From Dyella_A sp049445995 (lineage in GTDB: Bacteria; Pseudomonadota; Gammaproteobacteria; Xanthomonadales; Rhodanobacteraceae), in contig NZ_JBMSDZ010000015.1 of assembly GCF_049445995.1 (NCBI RefSeq), positions 1 through 64,000 on the forward strand: 64,000 nucleotides of DNA. The letters run 5' to 3'. The position numbers and the translations under genes are program-made. This document shows positions 42,573 through 51,121 of this stretch, piece after piece. The notes beneath the pieces are model-generated. The model saw nothing but the letters and a program-made list of their open reading frames with translations, made no database searches and was not told where the DNA came from. The first letter of the stretch is position 1; each line of letters begins with the position of its first letter.

Positions 42573-43031
42573 ATGCTTGCCCTGACCATTGCCCTTCTTG
42601 CCCTCGCCGCCGGCCTGGTCGCCAGCGCGATGCGCCGCGTACCGGCCGGGCAGGTGTACAGCCTGTATCGCCGCGGCAAGCCGCTGCGCCTGCTGCAGCC
42701 GGGCACGCACTGGGTGTGGCCGGCGCTGGATCGCATCGGTCACCGCATCGATCTTGCCGGTCAGGTGCTGCGCTTCGAGCAGGCGCAGGCCGACAGCCAC
42801 GAACTGCGCGGCACGGTGTACTGGCAGGTGCTGGAGCCCGAGCGCGCCGATGCGGTGATCGACGAGGCCGCGCAGCTGATCCGCCGCAGCGCGCTCGATG
42901 CGCTCAGCGTCGAGCCGACGCCGACTGCCGCTGACCGGCGCGACCTCGGCACGCGCATGAAGCAGGCGATCAACGGCGTGCTGCGCGAGCGCGGCGTGAT
43001 GGTCACGCGGGTGGAGCTGGAGATCGCCTGA
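42573..43031 (+). CDS. Short SPFH/Band 7 domain protein
   Basis: A 152-residue protein with an N-terminal membrane helix (LALTIALLALAAGLVASAM) followed by a truncated SPFH-like domain. VPAGQVYSLYRRGKPLRLLQPGTHWVWPA resembles the slipin/stomatin start, and the tail MKQAINGVLRERGVMVTRVELE the end of the domain core. Slipins are usually over 250 residues, so this is a minimal version lacking the C-terminal coiled coil. It precedes rsmG by about 120 bases. Confidence 0.75.
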   Translation: MLALTIALLALAAGLVASAMRRVPAGQVYSLYRRGKPLRLLQPGTHWVWPALDRIGHRIDLAGQVLRFEQAQADSHELRGTVYWQVLEPERADAVIDEAAQLIRRSALDALSVEPTPTAADRRDLGTRMKQAINGVLRERGVMVTRVELEIA

Positions 43032-43149
43032 GCGGGGATCCGCGCAGCGCGGCGCCCAGGGGAGTTGCAAGCCCTTGCCCGCTTCGGCGGGTTTTCTTTT
43101 GCCCGCGGCCGGCCGGATACTCACCGGCCCTTGCCCCACCGGAACCGAC

Positions 43150-43809
43150 ATGACCGAGCGCGCCGCCCTGCAACGCCGTCTGGAACAGGGCATCGCCGCG
43201 CTCGGCCTCGCGCTGCCGCCGGACGCCGTGCCGCGTCTGCTCGACTACCAGGCCCTGCTGGCGCGCTGGAACGCCGCCTACAACCTCACCGCCGTGCGCG
43301 ACCCGGCCGGGATGGTCACCCGCCACCTGCTCGATTCGCTGGCGATCCTGCCCTGCGTCACCGGCGCGACCCTGGCCGATCTGGGCACCGGCGCCGGCCT
43401 GCCCGGCATCGTGCTGGCGATCGCCGCGCCGGGGCGCGCGATCACCCTGATCGATTCCAACGGCAAGAAGGTGCGCTTCCTGCGCGAGGCGATCCGTGCG
43501 CTCAGGCTCGACGGCGTGCAGGCGGTGCAGTCGCGGGTGGAGGACGTACAAGGCTCGTTCGACTGCATCACCGCGCGCGCGTTCGCCAGTTTCGCCGACA
43601 TGCTCGGCTGGGGCGGCCACCTGCTGGCACCCGGCGGGCGCTGGCTGGCGATGAAGGGCCGCCGCCCCGACGACGAGCTGGCCGGGCTGCCGCCGGGCTT
43701 CGTGCTGACCGCGATGCACGCGCTGGCCGTGCCGGGGCTGGAGGGCGAGCGCCATCTGGCGGTGATCGAGCACGCCTCCGCGCCCGCCCCGCGCGCGGCA
43801 GCCTGTTAA
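43150..43809 (+). CDS. rsmG: 16S rRNA (guanine527-N7)-methyltransferase
   Basis: SAM-dependent methyltransferase (GidB) that modifies G527 of 16S rRNA. The 219-residue protein has WNAAYNLTAVRDPAGMVTRHLLDSL and the SAM-binding LADLGTGAGLPGIVLAI. The ATG at 43150 gives the normal N-terminus. It is followed by parA, as in most gammaproteobacteria. Its usual upstream partner mnmG is missing here. Confidence 0.96.
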   Translation: MTERAALQRRLEQGIAALGLALPPDAVPRLLDYQALLARWNAAYNLTAVRDPAGMVTRHLLDSLAILPCVTGATLADLGTGAGLPGIVLAIAAPGRAITLIDSNGKKVRFLREAIRALRLDGVQAVQSRVEDVQGSFDCITARAFASFADMLGWGGHLLAPGGRWLAMKGRRPDDELAGLPPGFVLTAMHALAVPGLEGERHLAVIEHASAPAPRAAAC

Positions 43810-43850
43810 TCTAGCTCTCCTTTTCGCCAGCGCACGGTACCGACGACACC

Positions 43851-44699
43851 ATGGCCCGCATCATCGCTGTCGCCAACCAGAAAGGTGGAGTCGGCAAGAC
43901 CACCACCGCCGTGAATCTCGCCGCGTCGCTGGCCGCCGCCAAGCGCAGGGTGCTGCTGGTCGATCTCGACCCGCAGGGCAACGCCACCATGGCCTCGGGC
44001 GTGGACAAGAACCAGGCCCGGCCGAACGGCTGCGAGGTGTTGCTGGAAGAGGCGCCGATCGGGCGGGCCATCGTCGCCACCGCGGCGCACTACGACCTGC
44101 TGCCCGGCAACGGCGACCTCACCGCCGCCGAGCTCAAGCTGATGGACGCGCTGGCGCGCGAGAGCCGGCTCAAGGAGCAGCTGGCCAAGGTGCGCGACAG
44201 CTACGACACCATCCTGATCGACTGCCCGCCCTCACTGCACCTGCTCACGCTCAATGCGCTCACCGCCGCCGACGGGCTGCTGATTCCGGTGCAGTGCGAG
44301 TACTTCGCGCTGGAGGGGCTCTCCAGCCTGCTCGACACGGTGAAGGCGGTGCGCCAGCGGCTCAATCCGCAGCTGGAGATCGAGGGCCTGCTGCGCACCA
44401 TGTACGACGTGCGCAACAACCTCGGCAACGAGGTGTCGGCCCAGCTCACCCAGCATTTCGGCGACAAGGTGCTGCGCTCGATCATTCCGCGCAACGTGCG
44501 CCTGGCCGAGGCGCCCAGCCACGGCCAGCCGATCCACCTCTACGACCGCAGCTCGCGCGGCGCGATCGCCTACATCGGCCTGGCCGGCGAGATCATTCGC
44601 CGCGAGCGTGGCGTTCAGGCGGCGCTGGCCGCGCTGAGCGAGATGCACGACGACCACGCCGCCGCGCACGACGCGGCGATCGATCTTCACCAGGAGTAA
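43851..44699 (+). CDS. parA: Chromosome partitioning ATPase ParA
   Basis: Walker-type ATPase that moves ParB-parS complexes. The 282-residue protein begins MARIIAVANQKGGVGKTTT with the deviant Walker A motif KGGVGKTT at 11-18. A second conserved motif is DTILIDCPPSLHLL. It has no N-terminal DNA-binding extension, which fits the chromosomal (type Ib-like) form. parB starts two bases after its stop. Confidence 0.96.
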   Translation: MARIIAVANQKGGVGKTTTAVNLAASLAAAKRRVLLVDLDPQGNATMASGVDKNQARPNGCEVLLEEAPIGRAIVATAAHYDLLPGNGDLTAAELKLMDALARESRLKEQLAKVRDSYDTILIDCPPSLHLLTLNALTAADGLLIPVQCEYFALEGLSSLLDTVKAVRQRLNPQLEIEGLLRTMYDVRNNLGNEVSAQLTQHFGDKVLRSIIPRNVRLAEAPSHGQPIHLYDRSSRGAIAYIGLAGEIIRRERGVQAALAALSEMHDDHAAAHDAAIDLHQE

Positions 44700-44701
44700 G
44701 C

Positions 44702-45568
44702 ATGGCCGCCAAGAAGCGTGGACTCGGACGCGGGCTCGACGCCCTGCTCGGCGGCGACGGCGCCGGTACGCCGTCGGTGATCGAGCAGGAGGGCGAGCTG
44801 CGCACGCTGCCGATCCAGCAGATCCAGCCGGGCGCCTACCAGCCGCGCCGCCACTGGAACGACGAGGCACTGGACGAACTGGCCGCGTCGATCCGGGCGC
44901 AGGGGCTGATCCAGCCGGTGGTGGTGCGCGCGATCGGCAAGAACCGCTACGAGCTGATCGCCGGCGAGCGCCGCTGGCGCGCCGCGCAGCGGGCCCAGCT
45001 GAGCGAGATCCCCGCGCTGGTCAAGGACGTGCCCGAGATGGCCGTGCCGGCGATGGCACTGATCGAGAACATCCAGCGCCAGGACCTCACCCCGCTGGAA
45101 GAGGCCGACGCGCTGAAGCGCCTGATCGACGACTTCGACCTCACCCATCAGCAGGCCGCCGAGGCGGTGGGCCGTTCGCGCGCATCGGTGTCCAACCTGC
45201 TGCGCCTCACCGAACTGCCGAACTCGATCAAGAAGCTGCTCGACGAGAGCAAGCTGGAGATGGGCCACGCCCGCTGCCTGCTCACCCTGCCCGAGCGCGA
45301 GGCCGAGGCGCTGGCGCTGGAGGCGGCGCGCAACGGCTGGAGCGTGCGCGAGCTGGAGGAAGCCGCGCGCAAGGCGCAGGCCGCGCCCAGGGGCAAGGCC
45401 AGGCGCACGCCGTCGCGCGACCCCAACATCGCCGATCTCGAACGCGAACTGGCCGAGCGCTTCGCCACCCGCGTCGAGCTGGCGCAGGGCCGCGGCGGCA
45501 AGGGCAAGCTGGTGATCCACTACCACAGCAACGACGAGCTCGAAGGCATCCTCGGCAAGATCCGCTGA
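44702..45568 (+). CDS. parB: Chromosome partitioning protein ParB
   Basis: CTPase and DNA-binding protein that loads on parS. The 288-residue protein has the ParA-interacting N-terminus MAAKKRGLGRGLDALLGG, the CTP-binding boxes (LIAGERRWRAAQ and PAMALIENIQRQDLTPLEEA), a helix-turn-helix (THQQAAEAVGRSRASVSNLLRL) and a C-terminal dimerisation domain ending GILGKIR. Its likely sites are the two perfect parS copies in recF. A REP pair begins two bases after its stop. Confidence 0.97.
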   Translation: MAAKKRGLGRGLDALLGGDGAGTPSVIEQEGELRTLPIQQIQPGAYQPRRHWNDEALDELAASIRAQGLIQPVVVRAIGKNRYELIAGERRWRAAQRAQLSEIPALVKDVPEMAVPAMALIENIQRQDLTPLEEADALKRLIDDFDLTHQQAAEAVGRSRASVSNLLRLTELPNSIKKLLDESKLEMGHARCLLTLPEREAEALALEAARNGWSVRELEEAARKAQAAPRGKARRTPSRDPNIADLERELAERFATRVELAQGRGGKGKLVIHYHSNDELEGILGKIR

Positions 45569-45570
45569 AT

Positions 45571-45654
45571 GTAGGAGCGCACCCTGTGCGCGAACGCTCT
45601 TGGCTCTGATGTCGATCAGGAGCAAGAGCGTTCGCGCACAGGGTGCGCTCCTAC
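45571..45654. repeat. Inverted pair of GTAG-headed REP elements (second copy)
   Basis: It is the same 84-base element as at 30795-30878, with about seven differences. Several differences are compensatory between the two arms (for example GAATGCT/AGCATTC there and GAACGCT/AGCGTTC here), so the hairpin is maintained. It lies directly after parB and probably ends the rsmG-parAB transcript. Confidence 0.9.
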
Positions 45655-45709
45655 CGGCGGCGGGATCGGCGATAATCGCCCGCTCACCGCATTCCCTGGA
45701 TCGGTCCTC

Positions 45710-46426
45710 ATGCCCCAGCTCTCCGTCGTCGTGCCGGTGTTCAACGAGCGCGACAACATCCCGCCGCTGCTCGCCGAGATCGCCGCCGCGCTGCGCGGTC
45801 GGATCGATTACGAAGTGATCTACGTCGACGACGACTCCACCGACGACAGCCGCGCCGTGCTGGCCGCGCAGAAGGCGCAGCATCCGGAGCTGCGCGTGCT
45901 CCATCACGCGCACCGCAGCGGCCAGAGCACGGCGGTGTGGAACGGCGTGCGCGCGGCGCACTCGCCGTGGATCGCCACCCTGGACGGCGACGGCCAGAAC
46001 GATCCGGCCGACATCCCGAAACTGCTGGCCGCGCGCGACAGCGCGGCCCCGGAGGTGCGGCTGTTCGCCGGCTGGCGCACCACGCGCCGCGACAGCTTCA
46101 ACAAGCGGATCTCCTCGAAGATCGCCAACGCGGTGCGCTCGCGCATGCTCAGGGACGCCACGCCCGATACCGGCTGCGGCCTGAAGCTGTTCGAGCGCGA
46201 GGTGTTCCTGCGTCTGCCCTACTTCGACCACATGCATCGCTACCTGCCGGCGCTGGTCAAGCGCGCCGGCTTCCGGAGCCAGAGCGTGCCGGTCGGCCAT
46301 CGCCCGCGTACGGCCGGCACCTCCAAGTACGGCATGCTCGACCGGCTGTGGGTCGGCCTGACCGATCTTCGCGGGGTGGCGTGGCTGATGCGCCGGGGCA
46401 AGGTGACCGCGGTCGAGGAGCTTTAG
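45710..46426 (+). CDS. Glycosyltransferase family 2 (dolichol-phosphate-mannose-synthase-like)
   Basis: A 238-residue cytoplasmic GT-A glycosyltransferase. It begins LSVVVPVFNERDNIPPLL, has YVDDDSTD and the DGDGQNDPADIP motif with the metal-binding aspartates, and ends with the conserved GTSKYGMLDRLWVG. Members transfer a sugar from a nucleotide donor to a polyprenyl phosphate. The membrane partner (LAB-N or GtrA-like) that often follows is not found here, so the pathway is unknown. Confidence 0.88.
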   Translation: MPQLSVVVPVFNERDNIPPLLAEIAAALRGRIDYEVIYVDDDSTDDSRAVLAAQKAQHPELRVLHHAHRSGQSTAVWNGVRAAHSPWIATLDGDGQNDPADIPKLLAARDSAAPEVRLFAGWRTTRRDSFNKRISSKIANAVRSRMLRDATPDTGCGLKLFEREVFLRLPYFDHMHRYLPALVKRAGFRSQSVPVGHRPRTAGTSKYGMLDRLWVGLTDLRGVAWLMRRGKVTAVEEL

Positions 46427-46572
46427 GACTGCGACCCTGACATTCCGCCACATCCGATAGTGCTGTGTCGCCGCTCCAGGCTGTCTGACCGCCGCGCGCT
46501 TCACGCGCGCTTCGCGGCGCGCATCAGGCGCAGGCGTATGCTCGGGGCTTTTCCCGGAGCCGGAGCGGGCGC

Positions 46573-46941
46573 ATGGGCATCGTGGTCAAGCGCATCTATG
46601 CGCCGGCAAGTCCGGGCGACGGTTACCGGGTGCTGGTCGATCGGCTCTGGCCGCGCGGCGTGCGCAAGGAAGACGCCGCGCTGGACGCATGGCTGCGCGA
46701 GGTGGCGCCCTCGCCCGCGCTGCGCCGCTGGTTCGGTCACGACCCGGTGCGCTGGGAGGCCTTCCGCCACCGTTACGCTGCGGAACTCGACGCGCTGGCC
46801 GACCACTGGCGCCCGCTGGCCGACCGCGCCGCGCATCACCGGCTCACCCTGCTCTACGCGGCCCGCGACGAAGAGCACAACCACGCCGTGGCGCTGAAGA
46901 GCTATCTCGACAACTGGCTGCGCACGCACGGCCCGCGCTGA
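46573..46941 (+). CDS. DUF488 family protein (YeaO-like)
   Basis: A 122-residue soluble protein of the DUF488/YeaO group, recognised by VKRIYAPASPGDGYRVLVDRLWPRGV, LRRWFGHDPVRWEAFRHRY and LLYAARDEEHNHAVAL. The biochemical function is unknown. It is convergent with the patatin gene; only 9 bases separate the stops. Confidence 0.85.
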   Translation: MGIVVKRIYAPASPGDGYRVLVDRLWPRGVRKEDAALDAWLREVAPSPALRRWFGHDPVRWEAFRHRYAAELDALADHWRPLADRAAHHRLTLLYAARDEEHNHAVALKSYLDNWLRTHGPR

Positions 46942-46950
46942 ACCGCCCGG

Positions 46951-47922
46951 TCACTCCTCCGGCTGGCGATGCCGCAGCAAGCCTTGCCGACTCCACTCCT
47001 GCAGCGCGGCGCGAGCCCGCTCGCGGCCCAGCTCGATCAGCTCGCGTGCCCGGTAGAACTCGTAGGCGGTGGAGACGTTGCGCGGCATCTGGATCAGCAG
47101 ATCCGGCGCGTACGCCGCCAGGCGCAGGCGCGCGAGGTTGGACTGCATCAGATCCATCGACTGGTTGAGCAGATCGAGTGCGCCCGGCATGGCGGGGCTC
47201 TCCGCGCCCGCATGGCCCGGTCGTAGTCGACCCAGCCACTCGCTGATCCGGCCGCGGTGGCTGGCATCGTCCTCCGTCTCCACCATCGCGGCGGCCGGAA
47301 TTTCGGCCGGACCGTCCACGCTCACCGCGAACAGGTAGTCGGCGCGCTCGCGCATCAGCGGCGTCACCGGCACCGGGTTGAGCAGGGCGCCGTCAAGCAG
47401 CAGCCGGCCGTCGATGCGGTACGGCCGGAACACGGTGGGGATCGCGATCGAGGCGCGGATCGCGTCGAACAGCGAGCCGCGCGTGAGCCACACCTCGCGC
47501 TCGCGTTCGAGATCGGTGGCGACCGCGGTGTAGGCCAGCGGCAGCTGCTCGATGTGCACGTCGCCGATCAGCTCGCGCAGCGTGCCGATCAGCTTTTCGC
47601 CCTTGATGAAACCGCCGCCGGAGAAGGTCCAGTCGAGCAGCCGCAGCACGTCGATCCTGGCCAGCGCGGTGACCCAGTCGCGGTACACGTCGAGCTTGCC
47701 CATCGCGTGAATACCGCCGATCAGCGCACCCATCGAGGTGCCGGCGATCGCCACCACCTCGAAGCCGGCCGCCTCGATCTCCTCGATCGCGCCGATGTGC
47801 GCCAGGCCCTTGGCACCACCCGCGCCCAGCGCCAGCGCCACGGTGGGGCGCCCGCCGTGCGCGTCGCTGGCGGAGGTGGTCGGGATGTCGTGTCCGGCGG
47901 TCGGGGAATCGGGATCGGTCAT
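46951..47922 (-). CDS. Patatin-like phospholipase (RssA/NTE type)
   Basis: A 323-residue serine acyl hydrolase. The oxyanion motif GAGGAKG (33-39), nucleophile S63 in GTSMG and catalytic D177 in LLLDGALLNP form the patatin Ser-Asp dyad. There is no signal peptide, so it is probably cytoplasmic or peripheral. The C-terminal region contains a helical segment of unknown role. The substrate is presumably phospholipid or lysophospholipid. The ATG at 47922 was chosen over an upstream ATG lying in non-conserved sequence. Confidence 0.9.
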   Translation of the reverse strand: MTDPDSPTAGHDIPTTSASDAHGGRPTVALALGAGGAKGLAHIGAIEEIEAAGFEVVAIAGTSMGALIGGIHAMGKLDVYRDWVTALARIDVLRLLDWTFSGGGFIKGEKLIGTLRELIGDVHIEQLPLAYTAVATDLEREREVWLTRGSLFDAIRASIAIPTVFRPYRIDGRLLLDGALLNPVPVTPLMRERADYLFAVSVDGPAEIPAAAMVETEDDASHRGRISEWLGRLRPGHAGAESPAMPGALDLLNQSMDLMQSNLARLRLAAYAPDLLIQMPRNVSTAYEFYRARELIELGRERARAALQEWSRQGLLRHRQPEE

Positions 47923-48152
47923 GGGTTCGTGCCTGCGTCCGCGCTGGGGTGATGGGCCATAACATTGTGCAAACACCCGGATTTCGTACGATGCCAGAAA
48001 GGCACCGCAGCGGCGACCGCGACTTCCATGGCGGCGCTGGCGCGACCGATGACCTGCGGCGACCGTCTTTCCGGGAAATTTTCGATGCGCGCTATCTCAC
48101 GACGACCGCTGACCGCGGCTGCCACCGGCTCCCCTGTCCGCGAGGGCGGCGC

Positions 48153-49928
48153 ATGACGTGGCAGGCCTGGGCCACCGTGGCGGTGATCGTGGCGGCGATG
48201 CTGTTGTTCGCCAGCGAAAAGGTGCGCATCGACCTGGTCGCGCTGATGGCGCTGGCGGCGCTGGTGATCCTCGGCGTGGTGAGCCCGGCCGAGGCGCTGA
48301 GCGGCTTCAGCAACGAGGCGACGGTGACGGTGGCGGCGATGTTCGCGCTGAGCATGGGCATCGAACGCTCCGGCGCGCTGGAGCCGCTGAGCCGGCTGCT
48401 GATGAAGATCAGGCGACCGTGGCTGCTCACCCTGGCGCTGATGCTGGCCATCGCGCCGCTGGGCGCCTTCATCAAGAACATCGCGCTGGTCGCCACCTTC
48501 CTGCCGCTGGCGTTGAAGGTGTGCCAGCGCACCGGCACGGCGCCGGGGCGGGTACTGATGCCGATGGCCTTCGCCGCGCAGATGGGTGGCGTGTGCACGC
48601 TGATCGGCACCTCGTCCAACCTGCTGGCGGACACGCTGGCGCAAAAGCACGGGCTGCCGGCCTTCGGCGTGTTCGAGTTCACCCCGCTGGGCGTGCTGCT
48701 GGCGGTGGTCGGCATCGTGTATCTCATGCTCGTCGGTCGTTGGCTGCTGCCGCGGCAGATCGACACCGACATGCCGGTGGAGGCGGACATCGGCAAGTAC
48801 GTCACCGAACTGGAGGTGACGGAAAACTCCTCGCTGCTGGGCAAGAGCATCGCCGACGCCAGCCTGGGCGAGCGCTACGGCGTGTACCCGCTGGAGCTGC
48901 TGCGCGGCGATCGCCGCACCTGGTCGCCGCGCTCGCAGCGGATCGCCCGCGGCGATGTGCTGCTGGTGCGCGGCGACTGGGACAAGATCGAGGAATTCCG
49001 TCGCCAGGCCGGCCTGCGCAACGCGCCGGAGGGCCACTACGCGCACGCCGACGACCGCCCGCGCGTGCTGGCCGAGATCATGGTCGCGCCGGCCAGTCCG
49101 CTGGAAGGGCGCCGCTTCGGCGAAACCGGCATCGGCTGGCGCTACGACGCGGTGGCGCTGGCGATCCACCGCCGCGGCGAGGTGCTGCGCGAAAAGCTCA
49201 GCGACGTCTCGCTCGCCGTCGGCGACGTGCTGCTGGTGCTGGTGGCCGAGGAGGCCATGGCCAACCTGCGCAACGACGAGTCGTTCATCGTGCTCAGCCA
49301 GCGCGAGAACGCACCGCGCACCCCGCACAAGGCGCTCTACGCCGTGGCGATCATGGCGGGGGTGGTCGTCGCCTCCGGGCTGCACTGGCTGCCGATCCCG
49401 ATTGCCGCCATCTGCGGTGCCACCGCCATGGCGCTGGCCGGATGCTTCGGCCGTAAAGACGTCTACGAGGGCATGGACTGGAAGATCATCATCCTGCTCG
49501 GCGCGATCCTGCCGCTGGGCGTGGCGATCGAGAAGAGCGGTCTGTCCGCCGCCGTGGTCGGCTGGGGCCTGACCCTGGTCGGCAGCCACGGCCCGCTGGC
49601 CGCGCTGCTGATGATCTACCTGCTCACCGCGCTGCTCACCGAGCTGATGGGGCACAACCCCTCGGTGGTGCTGATGGTCGGTATCGCCGCCTCGGTGGCG
49701 CAGGCCATGCACGTCGACCCGCGGCCGTTCGTGGTGGCGGTGGCGTTCGCCGCGGCCACCTCGTTCGCCACCCCGGTCGGCTACCCCACCAACACCATGG
49801 TGTATTACGCCGGCGGCTACCGCTTCACCGACTTCATGAAGGTGGGCATCCCGTTGATCCTGCTGTTCTGCGCGCTGTCGATGTGGCTGATCCCGCGGTT
49901 CTGGCCGTTCCAGGCGGTGGCGCACTGA
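48153..49928 (+). CDS. SLC13-type transporter with two TrkA-C domains
   Basis: A 591-residue inner-membrane carrier of the DASS/SLC13 (ArsB-NhaD) superfamily. N-terminal helices (starting TWQAWATVAVIVAAMLLFAS) and GTSSNLLADTLA are followed by two cytosolic TrkA-C domains at about 205-380. A second helix bundle contains MGHNPSVVLMVGIA and TPVGYPTNTMVY. Such proteins move anions such as dicarboxylates or sulfate with cations. The substrate cannot be read from the sequence. The ATG at 48153 has GAGGGCGG upstream. Confidence 0.88.
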   Translation: MTWQAWATVAVIVAAMLLFASEKVRIDLVALMALAALVILGVVSPAEALSGFSNEATVTVAAMFALSMGIERSGALEPLSRLLMKIRRPWLLTLALMLAIAPLGAFIKNIALVATFLPLALKVCQRTGTAPGRVLMPMAFAAQMGGVCTLIGTSSNLLADTLAQKHGLPAFGVFEFTPLGVLLAVVGIVYLMLVGRWLLPRQIDTDMPVEADIGKYVTELEVTENSSLLGKSIADASLGERYGVYPLELLRGDRRTWSPRSQRIARGDVLLVRGDWDKIEEFRRQAGLRNAPEGHYAHADDRPRVLAEIMVAPASPLEGRRFGETGIGWRYDAVALAIHRRGEVLREKLSDVSLAVGDVLLVLVAEEAMANLRNDESFIVLSQRENAPRTPHKALYAVAIMAGVVVASGLHWLPIPIAAICGATAMALAGCFGRKDVYEGMDWKIIILLGAILPLGVAIEKSGLSAAVVGWGLTLVGSHGPLAALLMIYLLTALLTELMGHNPSVVLMVGIAASVAQAMHVDPRPFVVAVAFAAATSFATPVGYPTNTMVYYAGGYRFTDFMKVGIPLILLFCALSMWLIPRFWPFQAVAH

Positions 49929-49933
49929 TGCCT

Positions 49934-49961
49934 GTTCTCCCTCCCCCGTGGGGGAGAGGAG
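49934..49961. terminator. Hairpin after the SLC13 gene
   Basis: CTCCCCC and GGGGGAG form a tight stem within 49941-49956, 13 bases beyond the stop codon. There is no T-tract. This CTCCCTCCCCC...GGGGGAGAGGAG sequence is also a common intergenic repeat in GC-rich proteobacteria, so terminator function is uncertain. Confidence 0.45.
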
Positions 49962-50037
49962 GCGAAGGTGCCGTGCGGGTTCGTTGTCCGGTGCATCGGA
50001 AGCGACTGTACAGTGCGGCAGCCGCCCGGATCGGTAG

Positions 50038-51012
50038 TTATCGGGCGTAGCCCGAGAGCGCCAGTTGCAGCAGGATCTTCATCTCCTCGCGCAGCGGCAG
50101 CGGTGCCACGATCTCCGCGTCTGGGCCGTACTTGAGCACGTCCATCAGCAGCTCGCGCGAGTTGGAGTAGGGCACCTGCAGCTCGTAGCGGCCGTCGGGC
50201 AGCCATTCGCCCTTCTGCTGCGAATGCCAGTGCTCGTCGGCGACCCAGCGCGCGGCGTGCGGCGAGAAGCGGATCGTCGCCCACGCCCTGGGCTTGCCGG
50301 CGAAGATGCCGTAGCTGGACGACAGCATCTCGTTGAGATCGCCGTCGGCGACGTCGATGGCGCGCTCGTCCAGCGCGTGCGGCTCCAGGATGCGGTCCAC
50401 GGCGAAGCTGCGCAGCGCCTCGCGGTCGTGGTCCCACGCATCGAGGTACCAGTTGTCGCGGTAGTGGGTGAGCCGCTGCGGCGACACCGTGCGGCGGCTG
50501 TCCGAATGGGTGGTGCGCGCGCGGTAGCGGAAGCGCAGCTGGCGACGTTCGAGCACGGCGCCGGCGGTGATGCGGAACACCTGCTGGTCGAGCTTGCGTT
50601 CGCCCCAGGCGATCACCCGGATGCGTTCGATCGGCAGCGCCTTGCCGCTGCCCTGGTCGGACAGCAGGCCCTCGATGCGCGCCTTGAACGGCGCCAGCGC
50701 GCCGGCCAGCACGCCCGGCCCGCTGCGCCCGATCAGCTCGTTGAGCGCGAGCAGCGCGGCCAGTTCGTCGGAGGTGAGCCACAGTCCGGGCAGCTCGAAG
50801 CGCGCGCCTTCGCCGACCTCGTAGCGGAACGCGGCCTGCTCGCCGCCACCGCTCTCGATCGGCGCGCCCAGCGCGTCGCGCAGGAAGGCCACGTCGCGAT
50901 ACAGCGTGGCGCGCGAGCACTCCAGCTCGTCCATCAGCCGCGGCAGCGGTACCGGGTAGTGCGCCGATTTGAGCAGCCGGTGCAGGGTGAGGATGCGCTC
51001 GTAACGGTCCAT
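50038..51012 (-). CDS. WYL-domain transcriptional regulator (YafY family)
   Basis: A 324-residue regulator with a DeoR-like helix-turn-helix at the N-terminus (LMDELECSRATLYRDVAFLR). A WYL domain follows (RLTHYRDNWYLDAWDHDREALRSF, about 185-210), then a C-terminal WCX extension. WYL domains bind single-stranded nucleic acid or other ligands, and the signal here is unknown. An in-frame ATG at 51045 is an alternative start. Divergent from the membrane-protein gene at 51122. Confidence 0.88.
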   Translation of the reverse strand: MDRYERILTLHRLLKSAHYPVPLPRLMDELECSRATLYRDVAFLRDALGAPIESGGGEQAAFRYEVGEGARFELPGLWLTSDELAALLALNELIGRSGPGVLAGALAPFKARIEGLLSDQGSGKALPIERIRVIAWGERKLDQQVFRITAGAVLERRQLRFRYRARTTHSDSRRTVSPQRLTHYRDNWYLDAWDHDREALRSFAVDRILEPHALDERAIDVADGDLNEMLSSSYGIFAGKPRAWATIRFSPHAARWVADEHWHSQQKGEWLPDGRYELQVPYSNSRELLMDVLKYGPDAEIVAPLPLREEMKILLQLALSGYAR

Positions 51013-51121
51013 GGCATATCGTCGAGGAAGGTCGTTGTGTAGCATGGGCACGCCCCCCGGCGGCCGCAAGAGCGATCGGTCGCCGTCATTGCCCCCTTGC
51101 GTTGCTGCGCGGTTCGACGCC

